From Thermoproteota archaeon (GTDB lineage Archaea; Korarchaeota; Korarchaeia; Korarchaeales; Korarchaeaceae): a stretch of 8,836 nt of DNA. Positions 1-5,597 of the stretch are shown in pieces. Location of the stretch: NCBI GenBank assembly GCA_003661265.1, contig QMVU01000028.1:1-8836 (forward strand), in the 5' to 3' direction. Positions within the stretch are counted from its first letter, which is position 1. Every line of letters starts with the position of its first letter. The notes below the pieces were generated by a model. The model did not search any database and was not told the origin of the DNA. It saw nothing but the letters and a program-made list of their open reading frames with translations. The position numbers were made by a program, and so were the translations under genes.

Positions 1-89
1 ATTCCAAGACTGAATAGATGATCTATCAACTCTGGTGGGATACCAGCCTCTAAAAGCGACTCTCTGATATTCCTAGCTCTGAGGTTCAC
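1..89 (-). CDS. 5' end of an unrecognised gene (partial)
   Basis: An open frame begins at a GTG (89-87) and runs off the left edge of the window, giving 29 codons. The visible protein starts MNLRARNIRESLLEAGIPP and continues ELIDHLFSLG, which looks like an amphipathic helical start, not a membrane or signal segment. The start is chosen because a good Shine-Dalgarno sequence, GGGAGGG, lies six bases upstream (about 96-102), inside the end of carS. The gene overlaps the last 17 bases of carS in another frame, which implies translational coupling and makes it the third member of a RadB-like/carS operon. I do not recognise the family from this fragment. The start and frame are inferred from the ribosome binding site and from the absence of stops, not from homology. 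Confidence 0.55.
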   Translation of the reverse strand, partial: MNLRARNIRESLLEAGIPPELIDHLFSLG

Positions 90-562
90 TGAAAACCCTC
101 CCAACTAAAATAACCTCTTTTAGCTTATTTGTCCCGAAGTGGATAATAGGAGTTATAATTAGGAGGAATATGAAGGTCGTCGATTCAAGAGGCTCAATCG
201 TGTTTGATAAAATCAAAGCAAGAACTAGGAAACCTTCCTCATCTAGAACAGGAGTCCACTGACCTGGTTTCCTTTTTAAACGCCTCTTTATGAAGGAACT
301 CACTAGATCCCCCAACATTGCCCCTAAACTCTGGAGAAACCCTATGATCTCCCTCCCTTGGATTATTCCTACGATAGTTCCTACCAATAAACCAGCGAAA
401 AAATCCTCTGAATGTCTTGTGATCTCCAAAAAGTCTCTCCCCATCTAACCACTTTAAGCCTAGGTCTAGCGGCTTTCCGCCGCCCAGCAATACGGGCGTA
501 GCATTTGCAAGATAGGCTGGTAGTATGTACCAGAAAGCAGAGATCAAACTTAGATATCTCAT
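73..562 (-). CDS. carS: CDP-archaeol synthase (CarS), reading frame broken by one base
   Basis: CarS transfers CMP from CTP to unsaturated archaetidic acid, giving CDP-archaeol for archaeal phospholipid head-group attachment at the membrane. The protein is seen in two frames. Codons from the ATG at 562 give LPAYLANATPVLLGGGKPLD and then the hallmark GDHKTFRG. The rest, in the next frame down to the TAG at 73, gives FFAGLLVGTIVG, GDLVSSFIKRR and a membrane-rich C-terminus. The switch falls at six consecutive T (403-398 on this strand); dropping one joins the parts as GDHKTFRGFFAGLLVG, a 162-residue protein close to the family's usual size. The DNA therefore shows a single-base insertion, a recent pseudogene, a sequencing or assembly error, or possibly +1 recoding. 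It begins 15 bases after the RadB-like gene and overlaps the next gene by 17. The family call is strong; functional state is unknown. Confidence 0.85.
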
Positions 563-577
563 TTTAATTCCTTGAAT

Positions 578-1210
578 TTATGGATCGAGCCAGAAGATAA
601 TTTTACTTGTTCCATCACCCTCTCCTTCCACCTCCAGGTGGAATAGCTCTCCTTTAACCTTGTGCAATTTAATGGAAAGAGATGAAATTTTCTTCAGAGA
701 AACTCCTCCTAATGGATCACCAGTTGATCCTTCAGTAGTTATTAAAAAAATAGTTTGACTAGAAGTTTCAGAAAGATATCTGAGATATGCGACCTGAAAA
801 ATAAGCTCTCTATGGAGTTTCATGTAGCGTTTGATGCTATCCTTAATTTTAAGGAGCTCCAATAGGTAAGGAAAAGTAAATTCGTCAAAAACCACTTTCT
901 TGAACCCTTTTGGCATGAAACTCAACTTTAATACCCATCTTCTCTGATCTTCCCAATCTCTCACCGGAATTCTGAAAACTTTCTTGGCAAATCCCTCTCC
1001 AACCTTTGAGACCAAACGCCTGAATATTTCCACTGCATTAGAGGAGTCATATAACAGAACTCTATCCTCAGGGGAAACGGTCTGTGAGAGGAGGTACATT
1101 ACCAGGGTACTCTTACCAGAGGCCTCTGGACCGTAGACCAATATTACTCCTGGAGCCCTAACCATTTCAATGAGTTTTTCCGGCAATTTTCCTTCTACGC
1201 TTTTATTCAT
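578..1210 (-). CDS. RadB/RecA-like P-loop ATPase
   Basis: A 210-residue soluble protein of the RecA/RadA/RadB/KaiC superfamily. The Walker A motif GPEASGKST lies at residues 27-35 and a Walker B-like strand, KVVFDEF, at about 105-111. Near residues 165-170 is DPLGG followed by a beta-rich end, the layout seen in RadB-type proteins (single ATPase core, no N-terminal helix-hairpin-helix domain). The length matches RadB, at a little over 200 residues. RadB proteins are RadA paralogues that modulate homologous recombination; that role is inferred from the family. The ATG at 1210 starts the frame, with a modest AGAGG upstream. It is the first gene of a minus-strand run, with carS 15 bases downstream, and transcription probably starts from the divergent promoter near 1277-1286. 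Alternatives are a KaiC-like or other archaeal RecA-type ATPase; the superfamily is certain, the RadB subfamily less so. Confidence 0.72.
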   Translation of the reverse strand: MNKSVEGKLPEKLIEMVRAPGVILVYGPEASGKSTLVMYLLSQTVSPEDRVLLYDSSNAVEIFRRLVSKVGEGFAKKVFRIPVRDWEDQRRWVLKLSFMPKGFKKVVFDEFTFPYLLELLKIKDSIKRYMKLHRELIFQVAYLRYLSETSSQTIFLITTEGSTGDPLGGVSLKKISSLSIKLHKVKGELFHLEVEGEGDGTSKIIFWLDP

Positions 1211-1276
1211 CAGAGAAACGCCTCTTTCTTAAGGATTTGGGGTAGAGCTTTCCTATCTTCAGGGAAGATCCCTTCT

Positions 1277-1286
1277 AATTTTTAAA
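1277..1286. promoter_or_regulatory. AT-rich divergent TATA-like element
   Basis: AATTTTTAAA reads as a TATA-like box on both strands (TTTAAAAATT on the minus strand). On the plus strand a start about 26 bases downstream would fall near 1308, just before the AGGA and TTG of the ATP-NAD kinase-like gene. On the minus strand it would fall near 1255, giving a leader of about 45 bases to the RadB-like ATG. No other good TATA candidate lies in the 111-base gap. This is a sequence-based prediction only. Confidence 0.45.
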
Positions 1287-1321
1287 GAGGAGTTCATGAA
1301 AAGTATTCGAGGAAGATAGCT

Positions 1322-2446
1322 TTGAGAAACCCTAAGAAGGTATTGGGCTTTCTCATAAATCCAATAGCCGGTTTAGGAGGACCTGCAGGATTCAAGGGCA
1401 CAGATCGTCCCGATATAGTTGATAAGGCTCTCCGAATGGGCATAAAACCAAGAGCTCCTAAGAGAGGTTATGTGGCCTTATCGCAGCTCTCAAAGCTTGA
1501 TATGAAAGTTCTAGTACCTCCTAAGGACATGGGATACGAAATCGCTAGGAAAATTCTTCCACCAGAGAACATAGAAGTGATAAAACTATCAATTCCTTCA
1601 AGAACATCTGCAATTCACACAAAGATAGCGGCAAAAGAGATGTTAAACAGGAAAGTCGACCTCTTGATGTTTGTAGGTGGAGATGGGACCGCAAAAGATA
1701 TCTTAGATGTGGTTGGAAGTGATATTCCAACATTGGGTGTTCCAGCCGGAGTTAAGATCTTCTCTGCTGTTTTTGGGATAACTCCTTCACATTCAGGTGA
1801 GGTTGCAAGGAAATTTCTATCTGAAGGACTTCCGCTTAAACTTGCGGAAGTTGTGGACGTTGATGAGGAGGCATACAGGTCGGACCGGCTGGTTATAAAA
1901 CTATACGGGTACCTGAGGGTTCCTTATGAACCTCAGCTTATACAATCCTCAAAACAGCCTTCTCCTTTAACAGAAGAAGAGAAGCTAGCTAGAGAGAGCA
2001 TCGCAAGATATGTTGTTGAGGAGATGAAACCGGAGACCCTCTACATATTGGGACCGGGATTAACGGTTTCTGAAGTAGCAAAGCAATTGGGTTTCGAAAA
2101 AACTCTCTTAGGAGTGGATGTGGTACTTAATTTCAAACTAATAGCCAAGGATGTTAACGCAATTCAGCTAGATAAGCTAGTTGCAAGGCACAAGGGACCG
2201 GTTAAGTTAATATTATCACCGCTTGGAGGCTCAGGTTTACTGCTAGGACGTGGAAACCAACAAATTGGAAACGCTGTTTTATCTAGAATAAATAAGGACG
2301 ACCTAATAGTTCTAGCAACGCCCTCAAAACTCCATAAACTAAAATCTCTTAGACTTGATGTTGAAAGTGAGCTAGCACGCAAGTTTTCAGGATATCATCG
2401 GGTCATAACAGGATATAAAGAGGAAGTAGTGGTGTTAATTGAGTAA
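1322..2446 (+). CDS. ATP-NAD kinase-like protein (COG3199 family)
   Basis: A 374-residue soluble protein of the NAD kinase/diacylglycerol kinase fold, closest to the archaeal and bacterial group that includes AcoX and is often annotated as predicted polyphosphate/ATP-NAD kinase. An N-terminal NPIAGLGG lies at residues 13-20. The nucleotide-binding hallmark GGDGT is at 119-123, followed by GVPAGVKIFSAVF at 139-151, and a C-terminal GRGNQQIG is at 309-316. The family would predict phosphorylation of NAD or a related substrate, but the true substrate of this subgroup is not settled, so I give no gene symbol. The start is TTG at 1322, chosen for AGGA at 1310-1313, eight bases upstream; the in-frame region further upstream has no ATG and closes with a TAA at 1283. 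It stands alone on the plus strand, divergent from the RadB-like gene, and its stop lies one base from that of convergent ftsZ. Confidence 0.85.
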   Translation: MRNPKKVLGFLINPIAGLGGPAGFKGTDRPDIVDKALRMGIKPRAPKRGYVALSQLSKLDMKVLVPPKDMGYEIARKILPPENIEVIKLSIPSRTSAIHTKIAAKEMLNRKVDLLMFVGGDGTAKDILDVVGSDIPTLGVPAGVKIFSAVFGITPSHSGEVARKFLSEGLPLKLAEVVDVDEEAYRSDRLVIKLYGYLRVPYEPQLIQSSKQPSPLTEEEKLARESIARYVVEEMKPETLYILGPGLTVSEVAKQLGFEKTLLGVDVVLNFKLIAKDVNAIQLDKLVARHKGPVKLILSPLGGSGLLLGRGNQQIGNAVLSRINKDDLIVLATPSKLHKLKSLRLDVESELARKFSGYHRVITGYKEEVVVLIE

Positions 2447-2447
2447 T

Positions 2448-3677
2448 TCAGAAACGCATTATGTTATCTCTGCCGATTGTGGATTTTATTCGCTTAATCA
2501 GGATTTTCTGAAGGTCCTCACTATCCAGTATGCGTTCCCTACCCGCTGGGTCTCCCCATATGACAGGTTCTAAGTCTATCGGACGAACTCTCGTTCCAGG
2601 AATAAAATACGGAGAGCTTATTCCCGCAACGAATAAGATAACTCTGACTCTATCTCCGAATCTTTCGTCCGTATCAACGCCTATCTTGACATTAGCCTTT
2701 GGATTTCCCATTTTAGCCTTTACTATGTCTGCTGCCTTCATAGCCTCGTTCATCGTGAGAGTTGGACCTCCAGTAATGACCAACAAAGCTCCCTTTGCGC
2801 CTTCAAGGGAGTACTCTAGGAGCTTGTTTTCTATGGCCATGTTTACTGCTTCCTCAATCCTCCTCTTTGGATCATCAGATTCTCCTATACCAACAGCTGC
2901 TACACCACCTGCTGATAAGAACAAAGTTCTGACATCTGCGAAGTCTATGTTCATGTAAGTTCTCTTGTTTATGATCTCGGTAATGCCCTTCACCATGATA
3001 GCTAACGTATAATCGGCAATTGCTAGAGCATCTTGCAAAGGCAGATCGCCGGTTAGTTCTCTTAATTTCTCGTTTGATATCAAAATTACCGCATTTGCAT
3101 ACTTCTTCAGCTCAGCTATGCCGTCAAGAGCAATTTCCTTTTTATCCTCCCCCTCAACCTCAAAAGGAAGAGTAACTACGGCAACGACTATCGCTCTTTT
3201 CTCTCTAGCGATTCTAGCTACTACTGGAGCTGCTCCTGTACCCGTGCCTCCTCCCATGCCTGCAGTAATGAATACTAAGTCAGGTCGTTGCCCAAGAACC
3301 TTAAATATCTTATCTCTATCTCGCTCAGCAGCAGCTCTTCCTATTAAAGGATCTCCTCCTGTGCCAAGACCATTTGTAAGCTCTTCTCCGATTAATAACT
3401 TGACATCAGCTAGAGCTCCCTCAAGATGGCGAGCATCTGTGTTTATCGCTACGCATCTCGCTCCCTCAATACCTAACTTCATGAGAGTGTTTACGGTGTT
3501 TGTTCCAGCCCCTCCAACCCCTACTACAATTATATTGGCATGCCTTTTTCTCTCTAAGACTTCTCTCCTCCAAGGAGCTCTCTCCTCAGGAACCTCAGAC
3601 AACAGCTCGGGGGGAGGCTTACTGACAACAGGTTTCGAAGCCTTCAAAGCCAAGGCTTCTTTTCTTATTTCCTCCAA
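2448..3677 (-). CDS. ftsZ: Cell division GTPase FtsZ
   Basis: FtsZ is the tubulin-related GTPase that polymerises into the cytokinetic ring at mid-cell. This 409-residue protein is complete. An N-terminal extension of about 47 residues precedes the GTP-binding start IIVVGVGGAGTN (49-60). The tubulin signature GGGTGTG is at 142-148, within FITAGMGGGTGTGAAPV. TLPFEVEG is at about 169-176, and the T7 synergy loop NIDFADV (243-249) keeps the catalytic acidic residues. The C-terminal domain is intact and ends with a short basic tail, IKSTIGRDNIMRF. It starts with TTG at 3677: AGGAGGTGAT at 3690-3681 puts GGAGG seven bases before it. A nearer ATG at 3682 is in another frame and stops after five codons. 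It is the second gene of a pair with the RHH regulator (11-base gap), so the two are likely co-transcribed and translationally linked. It converges with the ATP-NAD kinase-like gene. Confidence 0.97.
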   Translation of the reverse strand: MEEIRKEALALKASKPVVSKPPPELLSEVPEERAPWRREVLERKRHANIIVVGVGGAGTNTVNTLMKLGIEGARCVAINTDARHLEGALADVKLLIGEELTNGLGTGGDPLIGRAAAERDRDKIFKVLGQRPDLVFITAGMGGGTGTGAAPVVARIAREKRAIVVAVVTLPFEVEGEDKKEIALDGIAELKKYANAVILISNEKLRELTGDLPLQDALAIADYTLAIMVKGITEIINKRTYMNIDFADVRTLFLSAGGVAAVGIGESDDPKRRIEEAVNMAIENKLLEYSLEGAKGALLVITGGPTLTMNEAMKAADIVKAKMGNPKANVKIGVDTDERFGDRVRVILFVAGISSPYFIPGTRVRPIDLEPVIWGDPAGRERILDSEDLQKILIKRIKSTIGRDNIMRF

Positions 3678-3680
3678 TTC

Positions 3681-3690
3681 ATCACCTCCT
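3681..3690 (-). promoter_or_regulatory. Strong Shine-Dalgarno deciding the ftsZ TTG start
   Basis: The minus strand reads AGGAGGTGAT, a nearly full match to the 16S anti-Shine-Dalgarno complement, with GGAGG ending seven bases before TTG 3677. The TAG stop of the RHH gene (3691-3689) overlaps it, so ribosomes finishing that gene sit on the ftsZ initiation site. The strong site may offset the weak TTG codon. Confidence 0.75.
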
Positions 3691-3823
3691 ACTCAAAACC
3701 AATTATAAACAAACGTACTGCGTCCCTAATCGCCTCACTTCTGCTGCAATATCCATATAACCTTACAATCTCCTCGAGTCTTCTTTCCAAACTTTCTGGA
3801 AGATAGAAGGTAACAATTCCCAC
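3689..3823 (-). CDS. 44-residue ribbon-helix-helix DNA-binding protein, CdrS-like by context
   Basis: The protein is a bare ribbon-helix-helix (CopG/Arc/MetJ-type) domain: beta strand GIVTFYL (2-8), first helix PESLERRLEEIVRLYG, turn, then second helix SRSEAIRDAVRLF. Such proteins dimerise, pair their strands and insert them in the DNA major groove. The start is GTG at 3823, not the ATG at 3976 that opens the same frame: GGTGAT lies three bases before it, the same spacing as at ftsZ, and a predicted transcription start near 3837 leaves only a short leader. The residues an upstream start would add do not resemble the family. ftsZ follows after 11 bases. In haloarchaea the short RHH protein CdrS precedes ftsZ2 and regulates cell division genes, so the same role here is likely but inferred. 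Fold confidence is high; exact start and targets are less sure. Confidence 0.82.
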   Translation of the reverse strand: MGIVTFYLPESLERRLEEIVRLYGYCSRSEAIRDAVRLFIIGFE

Positions 3824-3858
3824 CTGGATCACCGAACTTATTCCTAAGTAGAAACGAG

Positions 3859-3867
3859 TATATTTAA
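3859..3867 (-). promoter_or_regulatory. TATA box of the RHH-ftsZ operon
   Basis: The minus strand reads TTAAATATA, centred near 3863. A start about 26 bases downstream falls near 3837, leaving a leader of about 14 bases before the GTG at 3823, which carries the GGTGAT binding site. Spacing to both sites supports it, but this is prediction only. Confidence 0.55.
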
Positions 3868-3878
3868 GGCAAGCGCCT
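3867..3878. repeat. Small inverted repeat abutting the RHH-ftsZ TATA box
   Basis: AGGC-AAGC-GCCT on the plus strand is a perfect 4-base inverted repeat with a 4-base centre. It touches the upstream edge of the TATA box, where the TFB recognition element and many archaeal operators lie. It could be an RHH dimer operator for autoregulation, but the arms are short and could arise by chance. Confidence 0.3.
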
Positions 3879-4163
3879 GATAGACCTTTAATAAAGAACG
3901 CTTTTTTGGAATGCAATTCATTGTGATATGATATATAAATATGACTTAGAATAAAGAGACAATAAAGATTTTCCATATGAAAATGGGAATAGAAAATCGA
4001 GATAAGGGCTGGACCATTAGAAATTATCAGAATTTATCTAATAACTAGATAGAAACAATGCGAATAACTTTATCTATAGCCTTTCTTTCCACTCCGGCAA
4101 TCTCGAATAAATTAGTTTAACTTCAATAGAGTTCTCCTTTTTTCACATGTCATTGAGGATCTG
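3879..4163. other. Intergenic region between the RHH-ftsZ and gcvP operons
   Basis: This AT-rich stretch holds no convincing gene or structured RNA. It contains three exact copies of AATAAAGA (3890-3897, 3950-3957, 3961-3968), the last two starting 11 bases apart. It also holds a strong plus-strand TATA-like box (3929-3940), a 6-base inverted repeat TATCTA-ATAAC-TAGATA (4035-4051) and a T-rich run ending near 4143. Two tiny plus-strand frames of 23 codons (3977) and 20 codons (4058) lack ribosome binding sites. It probably holds regulatory sites for both operons. Confidence 0.45.
3929..3940 (+). promoter_or_regulatory. Candidate distal TATA box
   Basis: The plus strand reads GATATATAAATA, a good archaeal TATA box by composition, which would start transcription near 3961. 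The first well-supported gene downstream is gcvPA at 4206, so this promoter would give a leader of about 245 bases, or a separate small RNA. The run is nearly symmetric and could also work on the minus strand as a second promoter for the RHH gene, with a leader of about 80 bases. Confidence 0.3.
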
Positions 4164-4171
4164 AAATTTTA
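4164..4171 (+). promoter_or_regulatory. Proximal TATA box of the gcvPA-gcvPB operon
   Basis: AAATTTTA/AATTTTAT centred near 4167 would start transcription near 4193, just before the GGAGG at 4195-4199 and the ATG at 4206. The spacing fits a short-leader archaeal transcript. Predicted from position and composition only. Confidence 0.4.
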
Positions 4172-4194
4172 TTCCATATGCTTTCTAATCATGA

Positions 4195-4199
4195 GGAGG
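4195..4199 (+). promoter_or_regulatory. Shine-Dalgarno deciding the gcvPA start
   Basis: GGAGG lies six bases before the ATG at 4206. The earlier in-frame ATG at 4191 overlaps this site and has none of its own, so it is rejected. The protein from 4206 begins MRYIPNT, as family members normally do. Confidence 0.75.
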
Positions 4200-4205
4200 T
4201 TAAAG

Positions 4206-5597
4206 ATGCGCTATATTCCCAACACCGAGAGGAAATTCGTTAATGTTATGCTGAAAGAAGTTGGTATCACAGATATAGAGGATCTATTTTCAGACATACC
4301 TAAGAAGCTCAAACTCAGTGATCCCCCAGATATTGGACATCCCCTCGATGAACCCACCCTATATCGGACTGCCAGAGAAATTCTCTCAAAAAACATAACT
4401 ACAGAAGAATTCATCTCATTCTTAGGGGGAGGAGTATGGGATCATTATGTCCCCGCTGCTGTCGATGAGATAGTTGCAAAACAGGAGTTTTATACTGCAT
4501 ACACGCCTTATCAACCCGAGATCTCACAAGGAGCTTTACAGGCTATATTTGAATATCAATCTCTTATAGCAGAGCTTACAGGCATGGATGTTGTTAGTGC
4601 CTCCCACTATGATTGGTCCACTGCCCTAGCAGAAGCATCCTTGATGAGCATGAGGATCAACCATCGAAATAAATGCTTGATTTCTATGGCGATAAGCCCG
4701 GAGAGGCTAAGTGTTCTGAAAACATATCTGGATCCTCTTAACGCTAAGATAGTTCCTCTCTCTTATGATAGAGAGACAGGCTTTGTGGATCTAGAGGACT
4801 TTGAAAGGAAGATAGATTATGAAACATGCATGGTTTATGTGGAGAATCCGAATTTCTTCGGAGTGATTGATGAGAATGTCACCGAACTAGCTGACAAAAT
4901 TCATGAAAAGGGCGCAATTTTTGTCGTTGGGGTTAATGCGATATCTCTTGGAATTCTCAAACCTCCTGGTGAATATGGAGCCGATATCGTCGTCGGAGAG
5001 GGACAACAACTGGGCATATATCCGAGCTTTGGTGGCCCCTTGCTAGGCATAATTGCGACTAGATTCGATAGGAGATATGTAAGACAAATGCCTGGTAGGC
5101 TTATAGGAATGACATGGAGCAAGAGCGGAGCTAGAGGGTATGTAATAACTTTGCAAACGAGGGAACAACATATTAGAAGGGAGAGGGCTACATCAAACAT
5201 AACTACCAACGAATCTCTTATGGCAATAAGGGTGGCAGTTTACCTGTCTTTACTCGGAAAGGATGGCCTCAGAAGTCTCTGTGAAAAAATACTTGTGAAT
5301 ACTGCATACTTAATAAAGAAAATTAGCTCAATTGAGGGATTAGAAGTCCCTGTTTTCAATGCAAAACACTTCCAAGAATTTTTGGTAAGGAGTCATACGA
5401 GAAAGTGGTCAGAAATACAAAAATTATTGCTAAAGAAGGGGATTTTTGCTGGAATAGACTTAAACAATAGGTTTCCAGGATACTTCGACGATCTTGGGCA
5501 AGTAGCTCTCTTCGCAACTACAGAACTCCATACAAAGGCAGATTTGGATAAGCTTATCGAGGAGCTAGGGAGGGTGATGCATGAACGATCTTTTTAG
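4206..5597 (+). CDS. gcvPA: Glycine dehydrogenase (decarboxylating) subunit 1
   Basis: The N-terminal half of the split P-protein of the glycine cleavage system. With GcvPB it decarboxylates glycine using pyridoxal phosphate and passes the aminomethyl group to lipoyl-GcvH in the cytoplasm. The 463-residue product matches the family throughout: MRYIPNT at the start, HYVPAAVDEIV (80-90), TAYTPYQPEISQGALQA (98-113), IAELTGMDV (121-129), GEGQQLGIYPSFGGP (264-278), RQMPGRLIGMT (293-303) and LQTREQHIRRERATSN (316-331). Two spots differ from the consensus I remember: YDWSTA (135-140) where YDGATA is usual, and NITTN (331-335) where NICTN is usual. Subunit 1 has the PLP fold but not the lysine, which is in GcvPB. 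Its last 17 bases overlap gcvPB, implying coupled translation in equal amounts. GcvT, GcvH and the lipoamide dehydrogenase are not in the window. Confidence 0.96.
   Translation: MRYIPNTERKFVNVMLKEVGITDIEDLFSDIPKKLKLSDPPDIGHPLDEPTLYRTAREILSKNITTEEFISFLGGGVWDHYVPAAVDEIVAKQEFYTAYTPYQPEISQGALQAIFEYQSLIAELTGMDVVSASHYDWSTALAEASLMSMRINHRNKCLISMAISPERLSVLKTYLDPLNAKIVPLSYDRETGFVDLEDFERKIDYETCMVYVENPNFFGVIDENVTELADKIHEKGAIFVVGVNAISLGILKPPGEYGADIVVGEGQQLGIYPSFGGPLLGIIATRFDRRYVRQMPGRLIGMTWSKSGARGYVITLQTREQHIRRERATSNITTNESLMAIRVAVYLSLLGKDGLRSLCEKILVNTAYLIKKISSIEGLEVPVFNAKHFQEFLVRSHTRKWSEIQKLLLKKGIFAGIDLNNRFPGYFDDLGQVALFATTELHTKADLDKLIEELGRVMHERSF

Noticed and set aside
1296..1319. Seven-codon frame (ATG AAA AGT ...) with a good GAGGAG site just before the kinase-like gene
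   Set aside because: The predicted transcription start from the TATA-like element at 1277-1286 falls after this ATG, so it is probably not transcribed; it is also short enough to arise by chance.
2530..3708. Long plus-strand open frames opposite ftsZ
   Set aside because: They are antisense shadows of ftsZ; their proteins show no family motifs while the minus strand encodes an unmistakable FtsZ.
3824..3976. In-frame upstream extension of the RHH gene to an ATG at 3976
   Set aside because: The added 51 residues do not resemble any RHH protein, would span the predicted promoter, and have no ribosome binding site; GTG 3823 has one at proper spacing.
3977..4048. 23-codon plus-strand frame after the distal TATA box
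   Set aside because: No ribosome binding site and no recognisable composition; kept only as part of the intergenic description.
4058..4120. 20-codon plus-strand frame beginning MRITLSIAFLSTPAIS, resembling a signal peptide
   Set aside because: No ribosome binding site and only a weak leaderless promoter candidate; likely chance.
3961..4205. Glycine riboswitch before gcvPA
   Set aside because: No conserved glycine aptamer elements are visible, and that riboswitch class is known from bacteria.
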